A stretch of 64,000 bases of DNA from assembly GCA_029783825.1 (NCBI GenBank), contig JAREIK010001333.1, positions 707,090 through 771,089 of the forward strand, read 5' to 3'. Below the pieces are notes generated by a model that was not told where the DNA came from, ran no database searches, and worked only from the letters and a program-made list of their open reading frames with translations. Each line of letters starts with the position of its first letter. The first letter of the stretch is position 1. Origin of the DNA: Sapria himalayana. Taxonomy: Eukaryota > Streptophyta > Magnoliopsida > Malpighiales > Rafflesiaceae. Made by a program: the position numbers and the translations under genes. Positions 12,447 to 24,445 of the stretch are shown here, in pieces.

Positions 12447-12839
12447 TTTTCTTTGTTATTCTCCTTCAAAATGCTTATACATATCTCCGTCTCTCTAAAT
12501 TTTATTAGGACAATCAGATTTTAATTTTTTTAGTATAATTGGGTATTAGTTTTTTTTTAATTCTCCTCCAAATTTCTTCATTTTTGCTTCTATTTCATTT
12601 AACACATATGATTTTGACTCTACACAATTAATTAGACTATAATTTTTTAGCTTAATCTTTGTTCTTCTACTATTTAGATTTCTAGGGTTTTATTAATATT
12701 GATTTCAAATACAAAATGTTTGCAATTTGTTCTATCCTTTTGTAGCTGAAGAAAATATATAATGATTGATTTATCTGCTTTTGTAACTTAAGAAAAATTA
12801 AATTTAATGTTAATGGGTTATATTTTTGTTATATCTGAA

Positions 12840-13734
12840 TAAATTATAAACATGTAACAATATATATAAACATTTATACATTTATATAATTGTATGACAT
12901 TATGTATAAATGTCTATACTTTAATATAATAAATGTATTACATTATAAATAAACATTGATATGTTTATATAGACTTATAATGTTATATATAAATATTTAT
13001 ACATATGTATTAATGTTTATAAATATCTATACAACATTTACATAAAAATATCCATTTATATAATTTTTTATATAACAATTATGTAACATTAAATGATTAT
13101 ACAATTTTTTAAATATTAATATTATATATTATTTTTTATATAAATATAAAATATTTATAATGTTTATATAAATGTGATATATATACTATATATTATTTAT
13201 AAAAGTGTTACATATAAATATAATTATATTTAAATAACATTTATAAAAATATTTTATTTACAAATATTATATAAATACACGTGCTTAATTATATAATCAT
13301 ATGCCATTTTATATAAAAGTATTTATAACTATATTAATAATAAAGTAGACTATTTTTATAACTATATTTATAACTTTACATAACTAATTATAAACTGTAT
13401 AATAATGTATGACTATATGTATAATTCTATATAACTATATATCTAAAAAAATATACTATATGTATACTAATATATAACTATATATAATTATATTTTACTA
13501 AATTTATAACTATATAAATGTTATATATAATTATATCTTTAACTGCACACATATTTATAACTATATGTGTATAACTATATATAAATATTTGTATAACTAT
13601 GTAATATTTTATATAATTAAATATAACTATATTTGTAACTATATACATTTATGTATTCATATAATTAAATCAAAATATTTGTTTATAACACTGTATATAT
13701 TTATGTATAACTACTTGTATAAATAAATAAATAA

Positions 13735-13771
<37 letters not shown>

Positions 13772-14200
13772 TAATTATATATAATTATTTATAACTATAT
13801 ATATTATATGTATAATAATATATAACTATAAATAATTGTATCTTACTATATGTATAATTATAAAAGTTTTATGCATAATTATATTTAAATATTAAATTTA
13901 TAGCTTATATTTAATATAGATTTGTATATATTAGTATATAAAAAAGTTTTATACTATATTTATGCTTATACATAACTATATGTAAAAATATATAAAATTA
14001 AATGAACAAATATATAAACCTACATGTATACATATACATTTAACTATATGTGTAACTGTGTGTATAACCACTTGTAACTATATTTATAATTACCTGTATA
14101 ACAATATACAAATTTATGTTAAACTATATGTGTATGAATATATATAAATATTTGTATAACTAAATAAATGTCTATATAATTATATATAACTATAATTAGA
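12840..14200. repeat. Extremely AT-rich simple-sequence tract
   Basis: About 1.36 kb is composed almost only of A and T with recurring TATAACTATATA-like words and a TA run at about 13738-13768. It carries no coding sequence. It lies in the inferred first intron of the CACTA transposase gene. Confidence 0.8.
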
Positions 14201-14245
14201 GACAATCGCATTTGTTAAATAAACTGATTTTTTTAACTAGTCATA

Positions 14246-17200
14246 GAAGATGATCGTGAATGGATGTACAAGGGTCAAATAGTGAATGGAATGTTCTCTA
14301 ATGAATGGGTGGATAAAGTTGATGAATTTTTTGAGTTTGCTCTGAGACATCCTGAGTGTGTGAATGGTGGTACAGATATAAGGTGTGTCCTTGCACTTTA
14401 GTTAAATGTCAGAATAAAAAGTTTTTGAATGTTGAGACTATGAAGATGTATTTGTATAGAAATGGTTTTGTGGTGGATTACTATGTTTGGATCTACCATG
14501 GTGAGAAGCAAGTCCACCATATGTGTTCAAGTTCAGTATGAGTGTCAGTAACTGAAACTGATTATATGGACTCGAATAATATTAATCACACTACATACCA
14601 TTGAATGGTGTGTGATGCTACTAGTCCTGACTTCAACCCGAATGAGGAACCCAATACCGAGGCAAGGAATTTCTATGACATGATTTGAGCTAGAGACAAA
14701 TATGTATATGAGGAAAATTTTAGGCATACTCAACTATCTACAGCTGTGAGGATATTGGAAATAAAGAACAGTCCCAGGTGTTCGTAGGAATGGTTTAATA
14801 ATATGTCTAATTTCATTCAAGAATTGTTGTCACAAGATAATCTGATGTCATTGGATTTCTACGGCATGAAGAAGTACTTGGGATTACCCGTACATGCCAT
14901 TCATTACCGTGTAAACAACTATATGATATACTGGGGTGATGACAGTGACCTTAATAGTTGTAAAATACGTGGGCATGCTCAGTACAAGAAAAAGGTTAGG
15001 GGTTCTAGAAATAGATTGTATATACGGAAGTTGAAGGTGCTGTATAAGATGATGCACTTTTTCTAATAACACCTAGGTTACAGAGATTGTATGGATCAAT
15101 CGCAACAACAAATGAAATGAGGTACCATTCATAGCATAATATGGAGGACTATAAGATGTGTTACCTTTCTGATGCCCCTGCTTGAAAATATTTTGATGGG
15201 CATTTTTTGATTTTTCTTCTAAAGTTCAAAATATTAGGCTGGGTTTATTTACTGATGGTTTTCATCCATTTGGTCAATATGAACAGTAATATTTTTTGTG
15301 GCTTGTGGTGGTGATGCTGTATAATTTGCATCTAGACTTATGTATGAAGGAGAAATTTATATTTTTGACTGTGTTAGTGCTGGGGCCTACAAATCCAAAG
15401 GTGAAGATAGCTATTTTCTTGCAGCCATTGATAGCAGAGTTGAAAAGTCTTTGTGGTGTTGGGGTTCAAACTTATGATATTTCTAAATAGAAAAATTTTC
15501 AGATGTGCGCTGCCCTTATGTGGTCCATAAATGACTTTCCAATGTATTTTATGATGTATGGGTGGAGTATAATCGGTATGTTGGCATATTCGCATTTTAT
15601 GGAAGATTCTGATGCTTTTAGATTAATTAAGAGTGGAAAGCAATCATTGTTCGACAACCATCGAAAGATTTTGCCCATTAATCATCAGTATCTACGTAAT
15701 AAAGAATAGAAAGGTTACTAAATAATTCGAGGGGGTTAGATCCGGGGATGAAATTCTAGAGGAATTGAGTAACAGATGATTGAGGAAGGTGATATATATT
15801 GATAATGAGGTTGTGAATGTAGCTATATCTAAGATTTGTGGGTGGAATAATAGAAGTATTTTCTAGGATTTACCCTACCGGCGAGAACACTTGCTTAGGC
15901 ACAATCTTGATGTTATGCATATCGAGAAGAATGTGTCTGACAATATTTTCAATAGTGTTTAACATTCCAAGGAAAACTAAGGACACTTACAAGTCAAAAG
16001 ATTAGTTGAATAAATATTGTCGTCGTCCTTAATTTTCAAAAAATCTAGTCACCAATAAATATCCTGATGTGCCATTTGTTCTAAATAAATCACAGAAGTT
16101 GGATGTGTTGAAGTGAGTAAAAAACTTAGATTTCTAGATGGGTATGCTTTTAATTTGGGGAGATGTGTGGATGCGAAAAAACTTAAAATGTTTGGCACGA
16201 AGAGTCATGATTGTCATGTATTCATGCAAATGTTGTTGCCAATTGCTCTTTGAGAATTCCTACCTAATAGAATATGGGACCCGAAAACTAAGATTTCTTT
16301 ATTCTTCATGCAACTAACTTCTTCTTCATTGACTGATGAGGAGTTGAAGAATATGGATGAACAAATTTTAGTTATTATATACAATCTTGAGAAAATATTT
16401 TCTCCAAGTTTTTTTTACCTCAATGGAACATCTTTCTGTGTACTTGCCTTACGAAGCTAGGGTTGCTGGTCCTGTTCATTATCACTGGATGTATCCTCCA
16501 GAAAATTTAATATTAATTCACTCAACCAATTCTTCTTCTATATATATATTTATATATACAAAAAAATGACTTGTAATTTTTAATAATCTTTTTGTAAATT
16601 ATTGAGGAAAATAAAGCATACAATAATGAATAAGACTTAGGTTGAAGGTTCTATATCAATAGGTTATATTATGGATGAGGCTGCCAAATTCACATCATTC
16701 TATTTCAAAGAAGGAGATCCAATTCTTCCATTTAAGGAAAAGCAGAATGAGGTTTATCTTTATGACAATGTGGATAATGATATGTTTGAAATTTTTAAAC
16801 CTCCGAATAAAGTAATTAGTACTGAAGAGAAAAGGTATCTAGCAGACCATGAATATATTGTAGCTCATCTATATGTCTTAATGAATTGTTTAGAGATTCA
16901 ACTATTAATTGGGTAAGTATTTCCTAAAAGTCAAATGAGATTTATTTAGCATTATAATTTACTATTTCCTATCAATGTATCTATTATTTCTAATTTCTTT
17001 TTTTAGTGATTTTGTTATAGATAAACGTAAAGAGTTTCTAAATATGAATGATGAAACTATCAATGCCGTGACGCATCAAGAATTTTCATTATTTTTTGAA
17101 AATTACGTATGTTTACTTAAAATGAAAATCACAAAACAATTGTATTATTCTAATAAAAATTTATAATTGCAATCTAAACAATCTACTTAAATTTGATTAT

Positions 17201-17924
17201 AGGTTCATAATTATGTAAATAAAATTTTCAATCATTATCTTCAAAGTACAGCATGAGGTCCCCTTAAGAGAGGTTAGAATCTACAATGGTTACGGTGTGA
17301 ATGGTTTTAAATTTCACACTAAATCATATGGTATTTACCGGGTAACAGACAATACGAGGGTATGCATTAAAGGATCCGTATACAAGTCGAAGTGATCGAG
17401 TTAGAATTTGAAGCCCTCCCAATTAAAAAAATTGTGTTATTCAAATGTGAATGGTTTGACCCAACACCACATGTTGGTATTGTTGTCCATCTTCGATATA
17501 AACTTGTCGATGTGCATGATAAAAAATGATTCACCAAGTATGAACCTTTTGTCTTAGCAGTACAAGCATCACAAGTTTATTATTATGAATATCCAGGTTG
17601 GACCGATCCTAGAAAGGATTGGAAAGCTATGTGCAAGAGCAAGGCAAAGGCTTATATTAACATTCCCGCATCACCAAGTATTGATTTCATAGAACTAACT
17701 TTTCAAAATGATATCAATGATGTTATAATTGAAGCTGTAGTAGGGGAAGAAAATGTCCTTTTAGTCACATCTTCTGAGATGGATATAAGTGAGGATGTAG
17801 ATGTTGATGAAAATTTAATTGATTATGAGGAAGAAACGAGGGATGAAAATGAGTTTGAAACTGATGTTACTACATCTGAAGAAGAAGACGAACCAGATTT
17901 GGATTATTCTGATGAGAATGAGTA
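14246..17924 (+). pseudogene. CACTA TNPD-like transposase
   Basis: Domains in order: an N-terminal transposase-associated domain (DDREWMYKG at 14249, then VCPCTLVKC and MKMYLYRNGF after a frameshift near 14373); the Transposase_21 core, with CMKEKFIFLTVLVLGP near 15340, PLIAELKSL, WSINDFPMY near 15520, and RHNLDVMHIEKNVSDNIF near 15895-15950; a DUF4218-like part with SHDCHVFMQMLLP near 16205 and VYLPYEARVAGPVHYHWMYP near 16440-16500; a DUF4216-like part with YNGYGVNGFKFHTKSYG near 17285 and FKCEWFDPTP near 17444. It ends in an acidic tail stopping at 17924. Multiple stops and frameshifts break it. Introns are likely near 16560-16670 and 16910-17220. The product would cut the element at its CACTA ends. 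Confidence 0.88.
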
Positions 17925-17998
17925 GACAGTGAGTTTTATGTTATTTTAATCGTTAATCATTTTGAATATTTTCATTTCCTTATGTATTTTTAACTGAT

Positions 17999-19855
17999 AT
18001 GGCATGTGAATGAAGTAGAGGCGGCACATTGAAAGGTCGTACCAGTTATGGTATAGGTAGCAAAGCCTCAGGTATGTCTGAGACTGGTAGAGGATCATGG
18101 GTGGATGAGACACCACAGCAGACAGAGAATATTGTGAATGTATCATAGTAGCAACATCAACTGACTGATCCACATAATGGTCCTAAGATTTTAATGAATG
18201 ATCAAAAGTCGTGGGAGGGAGATGAGGGAGAGGAGGGAGAGAATGGAGATATTGGAGAGTCTTCCTCAGAGCACCCTACAGACAAGACTTTCTCTATTGC
18301 TCCGTTTGATCCGATAATTGATAATTCGTAAGATATAAAACTTAACAAATGATTTATTAATTTATTAATTTATTTCTTACTTGCTAATAAATTTTGGGTT
18401 ACATAATGAAGTTAGAGCTGAATAGTTCTATTTCTAGGGTTCTGAGGACAATTTTCAGGAAGTCCTTTGAACCTAATGGACATTATTGGAAGTCATTGAC
18501 ACATAGAGACTAATTAATGATTTGGGAAGAATTTAAGGTAAATATTACTACCTAACATTTTTTATATCTTTTATTTATTCTTTTGTTCATTGATTAAAAA
18601 TTTTTTAATTATAATTGTAGAAAGGTTATAGGTTGACACAACCAAAGGAAGTGGTCAAAAGTGTGTTCTACAAATATGTTGCCAGTCTGTATAAAGACAC
18701 CATATACGAGATCAAAGATAAATGGTTGAAAAAAAAAAGAAAAAGATTTTAGTATCCCGGATCATGTTTTCAAGGAGTGAAGGAGGAGTTGGGAAGATCC
18801 TGATTATAGGAAGAGGTGTGATAAACAGAGCGGCAATCATCACTCAGAGTGGGCTGAGGAGGGAAGTGGCATGTATACACACACTTGTGGATTTCACTCT
18901 ATGCTTGAGCATGGACGAGCATTGGTATTATTTCTAATTTATACTTTTTATGTTTATTACTTTGTAAAATATGTTCAATTATGCCTAATTTTCATTTCTC
19001 TTAAAGAATTTTTTTCAAAAGCATTAACGTATGTATTGTGTGTAATTATGGATACACAAAGAGGGTAAGAAGCTTAGTGCTCCTCGCTAATTTAGATACA
19101 TGCATGCGAAGGCTCATGATGATCAGACTTTTGTTAATCAGAGATACTTATCATACATGTTTATTAACTTTTCTCTTTTTTTTAATATAAATTGAAATAC
19201 GTATCATACATGTTTATTAGGCGAGATATGAGGAAATATTAGCTGCTATGACTCAAGCATATTCCCAGTCTACTCCAAGTTCATGTGATGGTTCAACATG
19301 TCATTCTCATTCATCAGCTCCACCAGTTGATACAAATCAAATTTGGTATGCGGCTGTTGATGACAAGAAGAAGATGCTCGTCTATGGTATCGGTTAATCA
19401 ACATTATCATTCTACTCGCATATACGACTAAATTATGAAGCTGAATTTTCAGGATCAGTTTCAAATTTTTTTTTGACGATAGAGGAATTTTAGGCCGTGA
19501 TGCGAAATGCAATACAACATTAGTTGGCCGATGCCGAGCGATGCATGATCGACTATGATGATGATATGGATGAGTTGCATATGCATTTTAACTAGCTTAC
19601 AAATAAGTTTCAAGAAGGAGGACTATAGTTCAACGCTGATGATCTACCTCGGATTATTTGGTGTAATGCTTCAGCTACATCATCTATTCCATCACCTACA
19701 ATAATACCTGCAGTAACTACATTAGAAGTAGAACAGCAGACAGCTCTACCCCAGTTATCGACATCTCACCACGCGGACCAGATATGTCGCAGCATAACGA
19801 TTATGAAACTAGGTTGGATATTTGAGTGCATTACACATTTATTTTTCATGCCTTA
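17999..19855 (+). pseudogene. CACTA second gene, Transposase_24/TNPA-like
   Basis: An ATG at 17999 opens a Gly/Ser/Glu-rich N-terminal region broken by stops at 18011 and 18148. Probable splice donors are GTAAGA at 18328 and GTAAAT at 18538, with an acceptor AG at 18619-18620. The exon from 18621 reads KGYRLTQPKEVVK, YKYVASLYKDTIYEIKDKW, then frameshifted FQGVKEELGRS, as in the conserved block of plant Transposase_24 proteins. Later pieces at 19230-19330 (YEEILAAMTQAYSQST) and a C-terminal helical stretch near 19480-19600 belong to it. This second CACTA gene is thought to encode the sub-terminal-repeat binding protein. Exon borders are provisional. Confidence 0.72.
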
Positions 19856-20034
19856 AACTTTGATTTTGGATTTCATTTTTTTTTCTCTTGATGTATTTAC
19901 TATAAATATGTAGTATATATAGTTGTTTGTTGGTTTTAATTGAACTTTTTTTTTGTTGCATAATTTGAATATATTTCTGCATGTATATATATTTCAAAAG
20001 CAAGATGTTTAAATTAAATTGGAAAAAAAATATT

Positions 20035-20765
20035 TGGTCATTAATTATCGATGAAATTGCGACAAAAAACCGACCAAAATTTTTTAATATCAATGGTTGG
20101 TAATACTTTTGGAGATCAATTACTGACCAATGGTTTTATAAGATTTTAGTCAGTTTTTTGTCATAATTTTGTTGGTTATTACCGACCATTTTGTGATCAT
20201 TTACTGACCTAATACTTTTGGTCGAAAATGATTGAAATATAATCGGAAATTATTTATCGGTAAATGATATATAAATTATCGGTAATTACCTACCATTTGT
20301 AAATCATTTACCAACCTAATGCTTTTAGTCGAAAAATAGTCGGAATATAGTCAGATATTATTTATCGATAAATGGTCTATAGTCGATCGGTAATTACTAA
20401 CCATTTGGAGACCATTTACCAACCAACTGCTTTTGGTCGGAAAATGGTTGGAATTTAGTCAGTAATTATTTGTCAGTGAATGATTTATAAATGATCGTTA
20501 ATTATTGACCATTTGGAGACTATGTACCGACTTACTTATTTTGGTCGAAAAATTCTTAGAATATAGCTTATAATTATATGTCGATAGAGGGTCGGTAAAT
20601 AGTCTAAAATTTACCGCCCGACTAATTTTTTGTCGGTAAAAAAATTATCGATGAATAAAATTGTGACCAAATATTTTGGTCGCTAAATGGTTGGTATTAG
20701 GTTTACCAAACAAAAAACACTGAATTACCTACCAAATATTTGGTCAGTAATTTGGTGAATTTTAG
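20035..20765. repeat. Right sub-terminal repeats of the CACTA element
   Basis: About six diverged units of roughly 106 bp carry the same ACCGACC/GGTCGG words as the left array, with a recurring GACCATTTGGAGACC-like step near 20182, 20300, 20399 and 20507. The unit differs from the 288-bp left unit, so the two ends share motifs but not repeat structure. Confidence 0.8.
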
Positions 20766-20770
20766 TAGGT

Positions 20771-20773
20771 AAC
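20771..20773. other. CACTA target-site duplication, right
   Basis: AAC, matching 11079-11081. The gypsy RT reading resumes directly after it. Confidence 0.8.
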
Positions 20774-21680
20774 ATTAATCTAATGATATTTGATATTTAT
20801 TTTCAAGTACATGGTGGTGGAGAAGATTTTTGAAGTATTCATGGATGTTTTTTTTAGTTTTTTGGGATTCTTATAAAGATTGCTTAGTAAAATTGAAGAG
20901 AGTTTTATAGCATTGTAAAAAAATAAATCTAGTATTGAATTGGAAGAAATGTCACTTTATAGTATAAGAGGAGATAATTCTAGTCCATAAGTATTTGAAA
21001 AAAGGGATTGATCTTGATAGAGTAGAAGTGAAAGGGATTGATCTTGATAGAGTAGAAGTGAAAGTAGTTGAAAAACTTCCATCATGTACCACCATGAAGG
21101 GTATTAGAAGCATCTTCGGTTATTGTAGAGCCTATAGAAGGTTTATTAGAGATTCCTCAAATTGGAAAAAATGTTAAAACTTATTTGCAAGTATTTAGAA
21201 TAAGACAAATTATCTAACTTTAATACGAAATCCCAGCATGCCTTTGAAGAGCTAAAGAAAGAGCTTTTTTCTGCCCCTATCATTATATCTCTAAATTTGT
21301 CATTTTCATTTGAACTTGTCTATGATGCAAGTGATTTTTCTATAGGTGCAGTGCTTAGACAAAAGAAATGAAAAAAATTTCATGCCATCTATTATGCTGA
21401 TAGGGCACTCATTGATGCCTAGCTGAATTAAAAGACTATAAAGAGATATATTTTATCAAGTATTTGCTTTTAGTAAGTTTAGGACAAATTTGGTGGGAAT
21501 CAAAGTCAAAGTGTACATTTACCATCTTGGAATCAAATTAAATATCTCATAGTAAAGAATGATGTCAAGCCTAGATTAATTTAATGAATTTTACTTTTAT
21601 ATGTCTTTAATCTAGAGATATTGGATATTAAAGGCATAAAAAATTAGGTTGAAAATGATTGTCGGGCCTAAAGAAATATA
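20774..21680 (+). pseudogene. Gypsy RT C-terminal part and RNase H
   Basis: The RT reading resumes after the CACTA element. The active-site block reads VFMDVFF near 20835, where the second catalytic Asp of the usual FMDD is Val. LVLNWKKCHF-like sequence appears in shifted frames near 20930. A perfect 30-bp tandem duplication (21001-21030, 21031-21060) repeats KGIDLDRVEV. RNase H is clear from FEELKKELFSAPII (about 21244) through ELVYDASDFSIGAVL (about 21312) to NDVKPRLI near 21560 and EILDIKGIKN near 21615. Stops occur throughout. Confidence 0.87.
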
Positions 21681-22990
21681 ATAAAATATTTGTAGAAAAA
21701 TCTTTTAGATTACCTTTTTCAGATGAGAAGCTCATAGCCTCGAGTCAAAAGATACCTCCACGATATGCATATATTATAAAACTACCCAGTTGCTAGGTTC
21801 TCACCTCAAAACTTGAATGAAAATAAATCAAGAAATTTTATTATGATATGAACTTCTTCTATTGGGATGATCCTTATCTCTATAAGTAGTGATGATATCA
21901 AATTCTTAGGGTATTGTGTTCCAAAGAAGAATATTGATAGTACCATGTAGCATTGTCACTCAATCTTCTGTGGTAGATATTTTGTAGGATCAATAACTAT
22001 ATTTATGATTTTATATTCATGCTACTATTGGCCAATATACTTTATTGATGCTCTTGAGCTAGTCAAGAATTATGATTGGTATCAACATATTGGAAATATA
22101 TAACAATAGTATGAAATATATTTGAATGGCATATCGGAGGTTAAAATATTTGATATATGTGGAATGGACTTTATGTGACCATTTTCTCTATTATTGGGAA
22201 ACTTATACGTTATGGTGGTTATGGATTATATATCAAAGTGGATAAAATCTTCACTATTTATCAACAAAGTTTTGGTACTCTTTGGAAAAGAATTAGTGAG
22301 GAGAAAGTTGACTTCAATAATAATTGGTTTGATAGAGCATTAATCAAGTTTGGAGTGAACCAAAGAGTTGCTACATAATACCACCCTCAAACCATTAGCA
22401 AGCTAAGATCACTAATAGAAAAATCAAGTGAAAGAAAAAGTAATGAATCTAAACAAAAGATATTAGTCTTTGAGACTAGAGATGATGGTTTATAGGCTTA
22501 TAGAATAACTTTAAAAATCCTATTAGGAATGTCTCCATGTAGGCTAGTCATTGGTAAGACTTGTCATATACTTGATGAGCTTGAACATAAAGCATATTAT
22601 GCTTTGAAGAAGATAAATTTTAATTTTCAAGATGTTGGGGAAAGTAGGAAAATGTAATTTAAAGATCTAGAAAAAAAATAAGAATGTTTGCTTATGAGAG
22701 TGCTAGAGTTTACAAAGAGAATATCAAGAAATGGTTTGAAAAACAAAATTAAAGAGAGAATTTCAACTAAGGTAGAAAGAGCTAATATTTAATTCAGGGT
22801 TAAAGCTTTTTCTTGACTAATTAAAATTAAGACTCTCTTTTCCTTTATAATCTTAGTTATCAATCCACATGGAGTAGCATAGCTATAAAATGAGTAGTAA
22901 GAAAAAAAATCTTTCCGTTAAATGGATTGCGAGTTAAATACTATTTGGGCCAAGAAGTAGAGCAAGAGAAGATCTCCATTTTGTTGAAGA
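21681..22990 (+). pseudogene. Gypsy integrase
   Basis: The reading starts with RLPFSDEKL near 21710. The zinc-binding part reads HCHSIFCGRYF near 21950, but the expected Cys pair is changed (NYDWYQHIGN near 22070). The core shows GMDFM near 22162 with the first catalytic Asp and MDYISKWIKSS near 22220. The C-terminal conserved blocks are GMSPCRLVIGKTCH near 22530 and LDELEHKAYYALKKINF near 22571-22620, then a stretch reading FRVKAF and NPHGVA near 22790-22870. This block order is typical of Athila/Tat integrases. Stops and frameshifts are numerous. Confidence 0.87.
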
Positions 22991-24433
22991 AATCATGACA
23001 AGGAGGAGGAAATTGTGCTAACGACTAAAAAACCAAGAACTTTGGGAGAGGTAATTCATAGTTCTATAATTCAATGAACATTTTCTTCACTTTATAATGA
23101 AATTTAGTTCTATCATTTTTGTTGACAAATATCATGTTGGTTAAGGATGCTACAAATAGATTGTAGTCTTCCATGAGTTCTGTGAGGAGATTCTTAAAGA
23201 GTGAAAGCTCGAGAACACAAAGCTACAAATCCCAACAATGAAAAACATAAGGTTAGAAAAGTTTGAGGGGAGTCTTATTCCCATTTATATTTTTTGTTAT
23301 TTCAATTCAATATGCTATTTTTTTAGATTGGTTTAGTAGAGGTCGCCAATGTGTGATTCAATAATGCCTGATTATGATATACCTTCAAATAAAAAATTTC
23401 AAGTAATTAATTTAGGCTACCACTTATGTTTGAGATATTTCTATTCCTAATAAAATGCAAATTAGATTATATTTAAATTCTTTTATTAAATATTGTGAGC
23501 CTTAAACTTGGGTGAGACTTAGGAATTCAAAACTATTTTATTAAACTGTTGTATCAAATTAAGAAATTAAGAAATTAAGTAATAGAAAATACATTATGAT
23601 AGTTTGAAGTGCAATAAAAGACTAATATTTGAGGGTGTTATGTATATAAAAGAAGAGAAATACTCTAATGCCTTAAATTATTGCTTAGTAATAAGAAGTA
23701 AGCTTAAGTCCCATGTTTACTTCTACATCAAATAGTGACTTGATTTATGAGTATGTGATGCAACTCTAATTAGTGATAGACTGATAATATTTGAGCAACT
23801 GAGGTCCTAGTGTCTTCATCAAAAATATTGGCATTCACATCAAAAGGCATGAATGACTTTCAGGAGTAATACTTAAAAAAGGAAATACTTTATTACCTTA
23901 GATTGTTTCTTAGTAATCATAAGTATGCATAACCCTCATGTGTATTTTTACGTCAAATAGTGATATGATGCATAAGTATGCAATATAGATATAATTAGTA
24001 AAATTGTAGAGTAACCAGGCATCCTCATCACAAATGTTGACATTTGCATGAAATAGGTATGTTGATTTTGAAGAGAAAACTTAAAAAATAAGAAAGAAAG
24101 TGTGAAAATCCTTGTAAAGCCTCTATGTACATGAATAAATAAAATAACATACTACGTATTGTTTGGTATACTAGTTTGGTTTTTAAATTTTAATAAAGCA
24201 TCCCATGAAATCATAAACTAGGTTTAATGATCTTGGTTTAATATAACTAACTAAATTAGAAGTCTTAGATTTGAAAATAAGTTGGTAGTAAATAAAAATT
24301 TAAATGTAACATAGATGAAAGCAACTCAAAGGGCTAAGATCTAAACATTGTCGCTACTAATTGATAATGATTATCTTCACATCAATATTACTTGTTGTTT
24401 ATTTTTCATTATTCAAGGATGAACAACAGTTTA
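22991..24433 (+). other. Gypsy 3' untranslated region with a tandem duplication
   Basis: There is no coding sequence. A roughly 226-bp segment occurs twice in tandem (about 23650-23875 and 23876-24105), visible from GAAATACT at 23656 and 23882 and the shared words CATCAAATAGTGA / CGTCAAATAGTGA. The copies are clearly diverged. Confidence 0.65.
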
Positions 24434-24445
24434 ATTTTGAGGGGG
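24434..24445 (+). other. Gypsy polypurine tract
   Basis: TTTTGAGGGGGTGATA, with a run of five G directly before a TG dinucleotide, matches the position and composition of Athila/Tat polypurine tracts. It places the 3' LTR start at 24446. Confidence 0.75.

Larger units (their letters stand above)
11082..20770 (+). mobile_element. CACTA (En/Spm) DNA transposon
   Basis: The left end starts CACTACTAAAA. The right end is TTTTAGTAGGT, the inverse complement except that the last two bases are GT instead of TG. AAC flanks both ends. Inside are sub-terminal arrays sharing ACCGACC/GGTCGG motifs (11120-12290 and 20035-20700), a TNPD-like transposase gene (about 14246-17924) and a second gene with a Transposase_24-like product (about 17999-19855). 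The element is 9,689 bp, normal for an autonomous CACTA, but both genes carry frameshifts and stops. It sits inside the RT gene of a gypsy element. Confidence 0.92.

Noticed and set aside
19839..20093. 84-codon minus-strand ORF at the CACTA right end
   Set aside because: It is antisense to the T-rich 3' end of the second transposase gene and the start of the sub-terminal array; Lys/Asn/Ile-rich with no motif.
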